Source: Desulforamulus profundi (GTDB lineage: Bacteria; Bacillota_B; Desulfotomaculia; Desulfotomaculales; Desulfotomaculaceae). From it: a stretch of 64,000 nt of DNA. The position numbers and the translations under genes were made by a program. The notes beneath the pieces were generated by a model. It was given only the letters and a program-made list of their open reading frames with translations, ran no database searches and was not told the DNA's origin. The stretch covers positions 8,632 to 72,631 of the forward strand of contig NZ_AWQQ01000088.1 of the NCBI RefSeq assembly GCF_002607855.1. Reading direction: 5' to 3'. Below, one piece after another: positions 47,101 through 57,000 of the stretch; positions within the stretch are counted from its first letter, which is position 1, and the number at the start of each line of letters is the position of its first letter.

Positions 47101-47445
47101 CTGCATGAGATGGCAATAGTGGATAGTCTATTTAAGATTATCAATGCTAAGGTAAAAGAGCATCAAATCCAAAAGATATTGAAGGTAAAACTAAAAGTTG
47201 GCGAGATGACAGCAGTGGAACATATGACTTTAACCGCTTGTTTTGAGGCCTATGCGCAAAATACTGTTGTCGAAGGTGCAGAGCTGGTTATTGAGCGGAT
47301 TCCGCTGCAGGGAAAGTGTCAGGAATGTACCAATGTGTTCCGGGTTTGCAATTACAATTTTCAATGTCCACAATGTGAGAGCAGATCTGTAGACATCATT
47401 GCCGGAAAGGAATTGTACATTGAGAGTTTGGAAGTAGAAGAATAG
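47101..47445 (+). CDS. hypA: Hydrogenase nickel-insertion protein HypA, non-ATG start
   Basis: A 114-residue nickel metallochaperone. Zinc ribbon: CQECTNVF and CPQCESRS. Relatives start M-H-E-M with the His as nickel ligand. Here the codons are CTG CAT GAG ATG, so CTG at 47101 is the likely start (an AAAGGA site is 10 bases upstream); the ATG at 47110 would lose the His. An altered base is an alternative explanation. It sits between cooH and cooF, so nickel insertion is made along with the hydrogenase. About 120 bases before it hold no gene. Confidence 0.88.
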   Translation: MHEMAIVDSLFKIINAKVKEHQIQKILKVKLKVGEMTAVEHMTLTACFEAYAQNTVVEGAELVIERIPLQGKCQECTNVFRVCNYNFQCPQCESRSVDIIAGKELYIESLEVEE

Positions 47446-47463
47446 AAAGGTGGTGAATCCCCA

Positions 47464-48027
47464 ATGGAGAGAGCTAAAGAGAATTTCTTTATTTACGCCG
47501 ATCCTAAGAGGTGTTTGGGTTGCAAGAATTGCGAGCTGGCCTGTGCTATTGCTCATGCAGATTGTGATTTACAAACTGCCGTAACCAAAGGCTTACAACT
47601 ACAGCCAAGAAACTCGGTGATCCAAGTTGATGACATGGTTATGCCTATGCAATGCAGACAATGTGAAGATGCACCTTGTGCACGGGCTTGTCCTGTAGGA
47701 GCAATATATGAAGAGGATGGCTTTGTTAAAATTAATGAGGGCAATTGTGTTGGCTGTAAAGTTTGTGCTATGGTTTGCCCCTTTGGAGCTATAATTATGT
47801 CTGCAGACGTAAACGATGGAGGTAATCACAGAACCAAAAAGGCTAAAGCACGGAAATGCGATCTTTGTTTCGGAAGAGCAAAGGACAATGATGAAATTCC
47901 TTATGCCTGTGTTAAGGCATGCCCAACCAAAGCATTAAAGTTAGTAGATTATGAAAGTTATCGTAAGGAAATTCTTAAAGAAAGTGGAAGAAAATTTATC
48001 AAGGCTCAGACAAAAGGTAATTTTTAG
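47464..48027 (+). CDS. cooF: Ferredoxin-like electron carrier CooF
   Basis: A 187-residue iron-sulfur protein that takes electrons from CO dehydrogenase and passes them to the hydrogenase. Sixteen cysteines in four clusters: CLGCKNCELAC (from residue 17), CRQCEDAPCARACP, CVGCKVCAMVCP and CDLCFGR with CVKACP. It belongs to the DMSO-reductase-type ferredoxin subunit family. The ATG at 47464 follows AAAGGTGGTG. It lies 24 bases before cooS. Confidence 0.93.
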   Translation: MERAKENFFIYADPKRCLGCKNCELACAIAHADCDLQTAVTKGLQLQPRNSVIQVDDMVMPMQCRQCEDAPCARACPVGAIYEEDGFVKINEGNCVGCKVCAMVCPFGAIIMSADVNDGGNHRTKKAKARKCDLCFGRAKDNDEIPYACVKACPTKALKLVDYESYRKEILKESGRKFIKAQTKGNF

Positions 48028-48051
48028 GTAAGGAATAAGTGAGGGGATATT

Positions 48052-49960
48052 ATGAGTGAGATGAAAAAAACTATTGATCCTGCTGTCGATTATTTGCTTC
48101 CCATAGCAAAAAAAGCTGGAATTGATACTGTTTGGGATCGTTTTGAAGCGATGAAACCACAATGTGGTTTTGGAGAAACAGGACTTTGCTGTCGTATTTG
48201 CTGGAAAGGGCCTTGCCGTATCGATCCTTTTGGTAATGGCCCACAGAAAGGTGTTTGCGGAGCTGATGCCGATACCATCGTGGCTCGAAATTTAGCTAGA
48301 ATGATTGCTGCAGGTGCTGCTGCTCACTCTGAACACGGTAGGCATGTAGCTTTAACATTATTGGAAGTTGGTGAAGGACATGCACCTGCATATCGGATTA
48401 AAGATGAGCAAAAACTAAGAAGTATAGCAGAAAAATTAAACTTGGCACCGGAAGGTAAAGATATTAAGCAAGTTGCAAAAGAAGTAGCTTTAGCTTCTCT
48501 GGATGATTTTTCTCGTCAGAAGCGCAACATACCTTGTAATTGGGCTAAGGAAACTTTGACCGCTAAGCGGGTGGACAAATTGGTGGAACTAGGGGTTATG
48601 CCACATAATATTGATGCCGTTGTCACAGAAATCATGGGACGCACTCATGTAGGATGTGATGCCGATGCAGTTAACGTTACGCTTGGAGGAGTAAAGGGTG
48701 CATTGTCTGATTATACAGGCATGTATTTGTCAACAGAGTTATCAGATGTTATATTTGGAACCCCTGAGCCTGTAGTTACTACAGCCAACCTTGGTGTGTT
48801 GAAGGAAGATGCTGTCAACATTGCGGTTCACGGTCATAACCCGTTACTTAGTGAAATCGTTTGCGATGTAGCGATGAAAATGAATGAAGACGCTAAGAAA
48901 GCCGGGGCTAAAGAAGGTATTAATATAGTAGGTATTTGTTGTACGGGTAATGAAGTAATGATGCGGCGTGGAGTTCCACTGGCTACCAATTATCTGTCTC
49001 AAGAACTAGCCTTATTACCGGTGCTGTTGATGCCATGGTTGTAGATGTGCAGTGCATTATGCCTTCTATTGTCAAAATAGGTGAATGTTACCACACGGAA
49101 ATTATTACCACTATGGCTGAAAACAAGATTACAGGTGCTAATCATGTAGAATTCAATGAAGAATCAGCTTTAGACAGTGCTAAAAAGATAGTTGATCTGG
49201 CAATCGATGCTTTAGAAGAAGAAATAATCGTAAAGTTAACATTCCTGACTGTAAGCAAACAGCTATTGCAGGCTTCAGTGCCGAGGCAATCATGGCGGCC
49301 TTAAGCAAGGTAAATGCGAAAGACCCGTTAAAGCCACTAATTGATAATATTGTTAACGGCAACATTCAAGGTATTGCATTGTTTGCCGGTTGTAATAATC
49401 CTCAGACAACTCAAGACCATAATTTTATGACTATTGCTAAAGAGCTGGCTAAAAATAATGTCTTGATGTTAGCTACCGGTTGTGGAGCCGGTGCTTTTGC
49501 CAAGAATGGTCTAATGACTCAAGAGGCAACAGAGGCTTATGCCGGTGATTCCTTAAAGGCCGTATTAACTGCCATAGGAAAGGCAGCCGGGCTTAATGGA
49601 CCTCTACCTCTAGTATTGCACATGGGTTCTTGTGTTGATAATACCAGGGCAGTTAAAGTAGCTGTAGCCGTTGCAAATAAATTAGGAGTAGATTTGGATA
49701 AGCTACCAGTTGTAGCTTCTGCACCTGAGGCTATGGCTGAAAAGGCAGTGGCAATTGGAACCTGGGCAGTTGCGTTGGGACTACCTACCCATATAGGAAT
49801 TGTACCACAAATTATGGGTTCTTCTGTAGTTGCTAAATTTTTAACAGAAAAAGCAAAAGATCTGCTTGGTGGTTACTTTATCGTAGAAACCGATCCGAAA
49901 AAGGCTGCCGACCAATTGTTTACTGCGATTAAGGAAAGACGTGAAGGTTTAGGTATTTAA
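48052..49960 (+). CDS. cooS: Ni-Fe carbon monoxide dehydrogenase CooS, two frameshifts
   Basis: Catalytic subunit, about 636 residues, that oxidises CO with water to CO2, two protons and two electrons at the C-cluster. Cluster B and D cysteines are in the first 70 residues (Cys38, Cys46, Cys47, Cys50, Cys55, Cys69). C-cluster ligands: the His in VHGHNPLLSE, then CCTGNE, VQCIMPS, FAGCNNPQTT, GCGAGAFAKNG and MGSCVDNTRA. Single bases are missing near 49013 and near 49222; restoring them gives LALITGAVDAMVVD and ALEERNNRKVNIPDCKQTAI. The ATG at 48052 follows GTGAGGGGAT. It works with CooF and is matured by CooC. Confidence 0.94.
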
Positions 49961-50082
49961 GTTTTGGCTAATGAGGATTGGAGATACTTGAAACCCTAAT
50001 ATATACTGCAGATAGTGCGAAGTTTCGGGTTTTAGTCAGGAGCAGTTTATTCTTTTCAACATTTTCGGGAGGACTTGGAAGT

Positions 50083-50879
50083 ATGGACATTAAAGAAATT
50101 AAAATTTTTGGGGGATATGATAAATTTGGAAATCCAGAGAAAGTTAAAGAATTAACTGTAAAAAAGGAGAGATAGTTGGAGTAGTAGGGCCTACAGGAAG
50201 TGGCAAATCAAATCTAATAAGTGATATTGAATATTTAGCACAAGGAGATACAATTTCAAAAAGAAGGGTTCTTGTAAACGGAGAAACCCCGAGCATAAAG
50301 ATAAAAAAAGACCCGAGGAAAAGAAGGATTGCCCAGCTTTCCCAAAACATGAACTTTTTAGCAGACATGACAGTTGAAGAATTTCTTTTAATGCATGCAA
50401 AGAGTAGAGGAATAGAAACAGAAAAGGACGGAATTGTTGATAAAGTTATTAAATTAGCTAACGGGCTTACGGGAGAACCTATTGAAAAAGATTGCAATTT
50501 GACTGTCTTAAGTGGTGGGCAGTCTAGAAGTTTGATGGTTGCAGATGTGGCAGTTATAAGCGATTCACCAATTGTATTAATTGACGAAGTAGAAAACGCA
50601 GGAATAAAGAAACATGAAGCTTTGAAACTTTTAGCAGGCTATGGGAAAATCGTTATGGTAATTACACACGACCCGATTTTTGCTTTAATGACTGGCAGAA
50701 GAGTAGTTATGGAAAACGGCGGGATGATTGAGATAGTAGAAAAATCAGAAGAAGAAAAACAGGTTTCAAAGAGATTATGCGAAGTGGATAGATGGATGTT
50801 AACTATAAGGGAAAAAATAAGACAAGGAGGAAGATTGTGCTTAAATGATATTGAAGAGTATACTGAAACCCAGTTCTAA
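50083..50879 (+). CDS. ABC-type ATPase of unknown role, frameshifted
   Basis: An ATP-binding cassette protein of about 265 residues. A missing base near 50165 breaks it just before Walker A; repaired it reads [20 protein letters not shown]. Then [15 protein letters not shown] (Q-loop), [20 protein letters not shown] (signature and helix), [11 protein letters not shown] (Walker B) and [11 protein letters not shown] (switch His). No membrane partner gene is nearby, and the start is just after a GGGAGGACTTGG site. It begins about 120 bases after cooS and is followed by a GTPase and an Fe-S protein, so it may energise metallocentre assembly on CooS or a redox protein. This is inference from context; the exact function is unknown. 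Confidence 0.75.
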
Positions 50880-50891
50880 GGTGGTGATATA

Positions 50892-51596
50892 GTGAAGATA
50901 ATAATCTTTGCCGGAACTCCCGGAGCCGGGAAAACTTCTGTACTGATTCACACAATAAAATTATTGAATAATAAGGGTAATCATCCTGCGGTTGTTAAAA
51001 TAGACTGTCTTTACACTAATGATGATAAGAGATACGAAAAGCTTGGAATTCCTATACTGGTCGGATTAAGCAGGGACATGTGTCCGGATCACTTTGCCAT
51101 CTACAATATGGAAGAAATGGTAAAATGGGCAGAAGAACAAGGTGTGAATATACTAATTATTGAAACAGCCGGTTTATGTCATAGATGTGCTCCATACACC
51201 GAAAACAGTCTTGGAATCTGTGTGATAGACGCCACTTCTGGTCCAAACACTCCAAGAAAAGTAGGTCCATTTTTAACAAGTGCAGATGTTGTTGCAATAA
51301 CAAAGGGAGATATTATATCTCAGGCTGAAAGAGAGGTATTTAGGGAAAGAATATTAGAGATGAATTCCAGCTGTCAAGTTTATGAGGTTAATGGTTTAAG
51401 TGGTCAGGGATGTGCTGAGATAGCGGATGAAATAGTAGAGACTAAGACAGTTAAAAACTTAGAAGATGAGGAACTCAGACATAGTGCTCCGCTGGCCATT
51501 TGCACTCTCTGTGCCGGGGAAATGAAAGTTTCAAAAAAATATCATAGAGGAATTTTAAAAAGGATAGATGGATTCACCGAGTATGTTGGAGAGTAA
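50892..51596 (+). CDS. HypB/UreG/CobW-like GTPase with extra cysteines
   Basis: A 234-residue SIMIBI-class GTPase. Walker [19 protein letters not shown] (residues 6-23); VVKIDCLY (switch region); [11 protein letters not shown] (Walker B-type, with two Cys); ITKGD in place of NKxD. Extra cysteine motifs LCHRCAP and a C-terminal CTLCAGEMK suggest bound metal. The family loads nickel or cobalt into enzymes; a separate HypB exists 3 kb downstream, so this one probably serves another target such as the CooS cluster. The GTG at 50892 follows AAGGTGGTGAT. It starts 13 bases after the ATPase gene. Confidence 0.75.
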   Translation: MKIIIFAGTPGAGKTSVLIHTIKLLNNKGNHPAVVKIDCLYTNDDKRYEKLGIPILVGLSRDMCPDHFAIYNMEEMVKWAEEQGVNILIIETAGLCHRCAPYTENSLGICVIDATSGPNTPRKVGPFLTSADVVAITKGDIISQAEREVFRERILEMNSSCQVYEVNGLSGQGCAEIADEIVETKTVKNLEDEELRHSAPLAICTLCAGEMKVSKKYHRGILKRIDGFTEYVGE

Positions 51597-51605
51597 GGTG
51601 AAAAG

Positions 51606-51893
51606 ATGGATTATATTAAAAAGATAGCAGATTTATTGCCGGGATATAATTGCAATGCTTGTAATTATAGAAGATGCGATCTTTTTGCCGAGATGATTTT
51701 GAAAGTGAAAACAGAGGAAAAATGTCCCTTCCTTTTAAAAGAGGAATTCAAAGAAAATAATAAGAAGATAAAAGAATTAGTGTCTAATATTGATATTAAT
51801 CTTTTAAAGACAGAGAGAAGATTTAAAGGACTCGATGATTATGAGGCAGATTTTCTACTAGACCTTTGCCGGGAGAACCTTCAGGTAGAATGA
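51606..51893 (+). CDS. Small 4Fe-4S domain protein
   Basis: A 95-residue protein with the PF04060-type Fe-S domain: LLPGYNCNACNYRRCDLFAE (residues 9-28) and KCPFLL give four cysteines for one 4Fe-4S cluster. The same fold occurs in the corrinoid Fe-S protein and in activators of that protein. The C-terminal 50 residues are helical. It could pass an electron to a metal centre during activation. Its ATG follows TAAGGTGAAAAG, 10 bases after the GTPase gene, and it overlaps the next gene by 4 bases. Confidence 0.75.
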   Translation: MDYIKKIADLLPGYNCNACNYRRCDLFAEMILKVKTEEKCPFLLKEEFKENNKKIKELVSNIDINLLKTERRFKGLDDYEADFLLDLCRENLQVE

Positions 51894-52248
51894 CGCTTCT
51901 AATAATGGGTAAAATTTCTCTTAAACTTGGAGATTTGGTAAAATTCAGACCGCTTGGATGTCCAATAACACATTTTGCTAAGATAATCGATGAAAATTAC
52001 GGTGTGTATGTTGTGCATATTGTAGGTCCGTGTCATAGGATTAGAGACGATAAATTTGAATATAAAATGTAGGGATTGCAATACCTGTAGCCATTGAAGG
52101 GATGGTTGTAGGAAAGCTTCCGGAAGTTGGACAAACTGTAAAGTTTATACCTGCACATTGTATGAGGCAAAAGGTTCACAGCGGTGTGGTTGTAGAAGCG
52201 GAAGGGAAACGGGTTTATATTGAATGTGTTGATTTTAAAATTTGGTAA
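51890..52248 (+). CDS. Small beta-rich protein, frameshifted
   Basis: A protein of about 119 residues after adding one base near 52072. Both halves share a layout: LGDLVKFRPLGCPITHF with VYVVHIVG, and VGQTVKFIPAHCMRQKV with VVVEAEGKRVYIECVDF. This looks like two copies of a small beta-barrel domain, each with one Cys and His. I recognise no family name. It overlaps the Fe-S gene by ATGA, so it is translationally coupled. Together with its neighbours it may bind a metal or a cofactor, which is speculation. Confidence 0.55.
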
Positions 52249-52276
52249 ATTTAAATGGATGCCAGTTTTATAATGT

Positions 52277-52365
52277 AGACACACATGCTACCTTACGGTA
52301 GCACTAGCAAAAGAATGAAAATATTGGTGTAAGGTAACTGTAGGGGCAGACCTGTGTGTCTGCCC
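52277..52365. repeat. Small nested inverted-repeat element (MITE-like)
   Basis: AGACACACA at 52277-52285 is complementary to TGTGTGTCT at 52353-52361, and TACCTTAC near 52289 to GTAAGGTA near 52330. Inside, GCTACC/GGTAGC forms a hairpin, and GGGCAGAC/GTCTGCCC (52344-52365) forms another. The TAGGGGCAGACC...GTCTGCCC end resembles dispersed palindromes seen in many bacterial genomes. Confidence 0.6.
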
Positions 52366-52402
52366 GGTGAACTATAAAATTAAAATGGGAGGTAAAATTA
52401 TT

Positions 52403-52855
52403 ATGTGTGTAAAAGAGAACAGAGAAATAACCAGTCTTTTTGTTAATGCTACATGGTATGGCATGAATAAAGCGATGGAGAATATGACAGATGAAGAAAT
52501 TAAAAAGTTTAACAAGGCAGCAGGACAGGGGGTTATAGACTATTTAAATAAAAAGGGTCTAATCAAAGAAGGGATGACTCTTGATGATGTGAAGCATGCG
52601 GTAGTTGATGTCTTGAAAATTCCCCGGGAGGTAAAAATTGAAGACAAAGGGGATAAGCTTGTCGTTGAATTGAGGGGTTCTGTAGTAACAGATTTTTTAA
52701 AGGAAGCATACGAGGAAAACATATCGACAATCTTCTGTCCATGGATAGGAGTTCAAGCAATACTTTATCCCGAGATTACTAAAACCAAGATGGAATGTGT
52801 AGATACGAAACCAACGGAAGAGGGTAACTTGATATTGACATTTAAGAAGTATTAG
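52403..52855 (+). CDS. Hypothetical protein, 150 residues (V4R-like?)
   Basis: The product starts MCVKENREITSLFVNATWYG and contains an alpha-beta fold with GVIDYLNKKGLIKEGMTLDD, then VKIEDKGDKLVVELRGSVV and CPWIGVQAILYPEI, ending in a strand-rich tail. The Cys at position 2 and the CPW motif are notable. The layout weakly resembles V4R/hydrocarbon-binding or heme-sensor-like small proteins, but I cannot name it. A TGGGAGGT site precedes the ATG at 52403. It lies between the MITE-like repeat and cooC and so belongs to the same cluster. Confidence 0.55.
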   Translation: MCVKENREITSLFVNATWYGMNKAMENMTDEEIKKFNKAAGQGVIDYLNKKGLIKEGMTLDDVKHAVVDVLKIPREVKIEDKGDKLVVELRGSVVTDFLKEAYEENISTIFCPWIGVQAILYPEITKTKMECVDTKPTEEGNLILTFKKY

Positions 52856-52927
52856 GTAAATAAATAATTGTGTATATTTCTTTAGAATCAGCATAATTCC
52901 GTACTTTAGACAGAAGGAAGGTTGATT

Positions 52928-53720
52928 ATGAAAATAGCTGTTACGGGCAAAGGTGGAGTAGGAAAAACTACAATTTCCGGGATTTTAGCTCGGCTTTTTG
53001 CTGCTGAAGGCTATCGTGTTTTAGCTGTAGATGCTGACCCGGACGCAAACCTTGCTTCAGTCTAGGTATACCTGAGGCACACTACAAGAAGATAACACCC
53101 TTTTCTAAAATGAAAAAATTAGCCGAAGAACGTACCGGAGCAAAGGGGGGTATGGTTCCTTTTTCACTTTAAACCCTAAAGTGGATGACTTACCTGAGAA
53201 ATATTGTTTGGAACATCAGGGAGTTAAATTGTTGGTTATGGGCACTGTTGAACAGGGTGGCAGCGGTTGTGTTTGTCCGGAGCATACCTTACTTAAAAGA
53301 TTGATGAAGCACCTTTTAACTGAGAGGGAAGATGTGGTAATTATGGATATGGAAGCAGGAATTGAGCATCTTGGACGAGGAACTGCTGAGTCGGTAGATG
53401 CGTTGATGGTGGTGGTAGAACCTGGTCGGAGAAGTATCCAAACCGCTGAGCAGATCAGAAGCTTGGCTAAGGATATTGGAATTAAAAAGGTCTTTGCGGT
53501 AGGTAGTAAAGTACATGATAAGGCAGATGTTCAATTCATAAGTGATAGTTTGGTTGATTTTGAATTGTTGGGTTTTGTTTCTTTAAGTGAAGAGGTCAAA
53601 AAGGCTGATTTGGAAGGAGTTTCTCCTTTTGATATCGGCGGCACGATAGTTGAGGAAATCAGTTCAATTAAGAATCAGTTACTGGCAAGGTTGACTAGCA
53701 GTGGAAGTGTTAATCCGTAG
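52928..53720 (+). CDS. cooC: CODH maturation ATPase CooC, two frameshifts
   Basis: A nickel-inserting ATPase of the MinD/ParA class, about 264 residues after adding single bases near 53063 and 53150. The deviant Walker A is VTGKGGVGKTTISG (residues 5-18), followed by VLAVDADPDANLASVLGIPE; the metal-binding CxC pair is in GSGCVCPEHTLLKRL; Walker B-like VIMDMEAGIEHLGRGT is diagnostic for CooC. It dimerises with ATP, binds Ni via the cysteines, and activates CooS. The ATG at 52928 follows AGAAGGAAGG. Confidence 0.9.
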
Positions 53721-53721
53721 A

Positions 53722-53841
53722 CAAATATGGAGCGGAATACGAGGTGAAGTCAAAACCCTTTCATGTCCTCTGTGCGGCGGCGGGGTAGAACGGATAGTAT
53801 CAGGTGAGGAACTGTATGTGGATTCCATAGAAGGAGAGTAG
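53722..53841 (+). pseudogene. hypA: Truncated hypA relic
   Basis: The last part of a second hypA gene: GAEYEVK in one frame, then KTLSCPLCGGGVERIVSGEE (followed by LYVDSIEGE) in the next. Only the second CxxC of the zinc ribbon is left; the N-terminal nickel-binding half and first CxxC are gone. It lies directly before hypB, where a complete hypA usually sits, so it marks a decayed copy of the standard hyp operon. The intact hypA is in the coo operon. Confidence 0.8.
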
Positions 53842-53847
53842 GAGGAT

Positions 53848-54519
53848 TTGGCAGTGGAAATTAAGGTGCTGAGAAACATTATGAAGAAAAACGAAGACCT
53901 GGCGACAGTAAACCGGGAACTTTTTGACCGGTATGGAATTCTTGCTGTTAACCTGATGAGTTCTCCCGGTGCTGGAAAAACAACGATTTTGGAACGGGCC
54001 ATTTTAAAATTAAAGGACGAACTAAAAATCGGTGTTATAGAAGGGGATTTGATGACCACCAGGGATGCGGAAAGGATTCACTGCCAAGGGGTGCCGGTGG
54101 TGCAGATAAATACTGAAGGCGGCTGCCACCTGGACGCAAATATGGTTAACCGGGCAGTGCAGGAACTGGAAATTGAAAATTTAGATTTAATTATCATTGA
54201 GAACGTAGGTAATCTGATATGTCCGAGCGCATTTGACCTGGGTGAGGATTTGAGGGTAGTGGTTATTAGTGTTCCCGAAGGCGATGATAAACCTTCAAAA
54301 TATCCAGTTATGTTCCGAGAAACCAAAACTTGCATTTTAAATAAAATTGATTTATTACCCTATAGCAATTTTAATGTGGATAACTTTACCGAGGATGTAC
54401 TGAGTTTGAATCCCAACATTGAAATATTCCAGATGTCTGCATCTTCCGGGGAGGGAATTGATGAGTGGTGCCTGTGGCTAAAGGGAGAGTGGGAAAGGAA
54501 GCGACAGCGAAGGAGATAA
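53848..54519 (+). CDS. hypB: Hydrogenase nickel-insertion GTPase HypB
   Basis: A 223-residue GTPase that donates nickel to hydrogenase. Walker A LMSSPGAGKTTILERAI (residues 36-52), IEGDLMTTRDAERI, VVQINTEGGCHLDANMV (metal-binding Cys and His), LIIIENVGNLICPSAFDLGE, and NKIDLLPY. It lacks an N-terminal His-rich tail. TTG at 53848 follows GGAGGA; GTG at 53854 is also possible. The C-terminal end overlaps hypF by about 55 bases. Confidence 0.93.
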   Translation: MAVEIKVLRNIMKKNEDLATVNRELFDRYGILAVNLMSSPGAGKTTILERAILKLKDELKIGVIEGDLMTTRDAERIHCQGVPVVQINTEGGCHLDANMVNRAVQELEIENLDLIIIENVGNLICPSAFDLGEDLRVVVISVPEGDDKPSKYPVMFRETKTCILNKIDLLPYSNFNVDNFTEDVLSLNPNIEIFQMSASSGEGIDEWCLWLKGEWERKRQRRR

Positions 54520-56798
54520 AGGTTTATGGAATTGTACAAGGGGTGGGATTTCGCCCTTATGTATATAACCTTTCCCAAAAATATCAATTAAAAGGGTGGG
54601 TTCTCAATAACAGCCAGGGAGTAACTATTCGCTGGGAAGGGCAGGAGGAAAAGATTTCACAGGCACTAATGGAACTGTTATCTTCCTCACCACCGCTGGC
54701 TAAAATAACGGGATATGACTCCTCGCCAGTTGCTTTTCAGGGGTATTCTGGTTTCTTTATTCAAAAAAGTTGTATTCAGGATGATAAACGGGTCTTAATT
54801 TCCCCGGACGTGGGAACATGTTCTGACTGTTTGGCTGAATTGCAGGATCCTTCTGACAGAAGGTTTTCTTACCCCTTTATAAACTGTACCAACTGCGGTC
54901 CCAGGTTTACGATTATTAGAGATATTCCCTATGACCGGCATCTTACCACCATGAAGGGATTTACCATGTGCCCGCAATGCCGGCAGGAATATGACGATCC
55001 CTCAAACAGGCGTTTTCATGCCCAGCCCAATGCCTGCCCGGCATGTGGGCCAAAAATTGAAGTTAGAGATAGCCGGGGTAAATCCTGTAATAAAGATTTT
55101 CGGGAACTGTTTAAGGAGGGTGCAATTGTTGCCATAAAAGGATTAGGAGGGTTCCACCTGGCCTGTAATGCTCTTGATGGAAATGCGGTATACCAATTAA
55201 GGAAACGTAAATTCAGGGATGCCAAACCTTTTGCTTTAATGGCTTATAACCTTGAGACTGTGAGAAAATACTGCCATTTATCAGCCGAGGAAGAGGAGTA
55301 TCTGGTAAGTCCTGCCAGGCCAATTATAATTTTAAAACAAAGGGAAGAGACCAAGGGAGAACTTCCTCCAGAAATTAATCCCAATCTGGATACCCTGGGA
55401 GTAATGTTACCCTATACGCCCCTTCACTGGTTGTTATTTTCTCCCGAAATTCCTTTGCTGGTAATGACAAGTGCCAATTTATCCGGTGATCCGCTGATTA
55501 CTAAAAACGAGGAAGCAGCAGAAAAGCTAAAAGGTATTGCCGATTATTTCATTTTTCATAATCGGGAAATAGAAAATCCCTGTGATGATTCTGTAGGAAT
55601 GGTGGTGGGAAATACCTGGCAACCTGTAAGAAGGGCCCGGGGTTATGTCCCGTTACCCGTGCAATTGCAGAGGAGGGAGCTAACACCGCTTCTTGCCTGT
55701 GGCGGGAATCTAAAAAATACCATTGCCCTGGCCAAAGGAGATCGGGTTTTCCTTAGTCAGCATTTAGGGGATTTGGACAATTACTTAAATTTTGAAATAT
55801 ACAAAAAACTATTTCCAAAATGATTTCTCTACTGGGGATAAAACCCGAATTACTTGTTCACGATCTCCACCCCGATTACCAAACCACTCGCTACGCTCGT
55901 GAACTGGCGTCCCAATGGGGATTGCCGGCAATAGGAGTACAGCACCATCATTCTCATATGGTCAGTTGTATGGCAGAAAACGGGCTGGCTGAGAGGGTAA
56001 TGGCAGTGGTCTGTGACGGTACTGGATATGGAACCGATGGTACAATTTGGGGGTTTGAATTTCTCTGCGGTGATTACAGTTCTTTTAAACGTATGGGCCA
56101 CCTGGCAAAGGTTCCGCTGCTGGGCGGAGAGGCTTCAATAAAAAGGCCTCTGCGAATGGCATACAGCTTTCTCCTTTCCACACTGGGGGAAGCCGGCAGG
56201 GTATACGCTTCTAAATGGCTGAGCGGATTAAGCCCCTGCGAAGTTGAGGTTCTGGAAGCGCAGCTTAAAAAGGGTATCAATTCGGTAGCCACCTCAAGCT
56301 GTGGCAGGTTATTTGATGCAGCTGCGGCTTTAATGGGAATCTGCCGGGAAGCAAAGTATGAGGGACAGGGCCCAATGGTGATGGAAGCAAGGGCCCGGAT
56401 GGCCGGACACGAGGAAGGTTTTTATACTATACTGCTGAAAGATAATGAAGATTTAACCTTTGAATTGGACACAGCGCCATTGTGGGAGGAACTCATTTCC
56501 GATTTGTCATCCGGATTAGATACTGTACGTATGGCATATAAATTTCATATGGGGGTTGCCGGGCAATTAGGGACGGGGTGCTGCATATGTCCCGCAGTAC
56601 CGGGTTAAATAAGGTGGTAATATCTGGAGGCGTCTTCCAAAACAGGTTATTAACCGAACTGATAATGGAATTACTGGCTGAAGAGGGGATAGCGGTATAC
56701 CGCCATAAGGAAGTTCCTCCAATGACGGGGGTATATCGCTGGGACAGGCTGTGGCCGGAAACGAGGTGACGAAGAATGTGCCTGGCAGTACCGCTTAA
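54465..56798 (+). CDS. hypF: Carbamoyltransferase HypF, three frameshifts
   Basis: A protein of about 778 residues that makes the cyanide-ligand precursor from carbamoyl phosphate. The acylphosphatase domain has VYGIVQGVGFRPYVYNLS; two zinc fingers follow (CSDCLAEL with CTNCGPRF; CPQCRQEY with CPACGPKI); the YrdC-like domain has KGLGGFHLACNA. The Kae1-like domain has VQHHHSHMVSCMAENG, FDAAAALMG and VISGGVFQN and ends VPPNDGGISLGQA. Bases are missing near 55806, 56570 and 56720. The GTG at 54465 follows GGGGAGGG and overlaps hypB. The end overlaps hypC. Confidence 0.92.
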
Positions 56799-57000
56799 GG
56801 TTATAAAAGTAACGGGAACCATGGCAATTGCTGAACTGGAAGGGATTTCAAAGGAAATTTCAATTGCTTTAACTCCGGAAGTGAATGTAGGCGACTGGGT
56901 ACTGGTACATGCGGGCTATGCCATCCACCGGATGGATAATGAGGAGGCCCGGGAAACCGTAAGATTTCTGGAGGGGTTACATGAAGCAAACAGCAAATAA
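56776..57000 (+). CDS. hypC: Hydrogenase maturation chaperone HypC
   Basis: A 74-residue chaperone with the family start MCLAVPLKVIKV, in which Cys2 binds the iron precursor and the large subunit. VGDWVLVHAGYAIHRMDNEE is the other conserved block. It forms a complex with HypD. The ATG at 56776 overlaps the end of hypF by 23 bases; its 3' end overlaps hypD by 20. Gene intact. Confidence 0.93.
   Translation: MCLAVPLKVIKVTGTMAIAELEGISKEISIALTPEVNVGDWVLVHAGYAIHRMDNEEARETVRFLEGLHEANSK

Noticed and set aside
50083..50879. An ordinary ABC transporter ATPase
   Set aside because: No membrane subunit or binding protein lies in the operon; the neighbours are a GTPase and an Fe-S protein.
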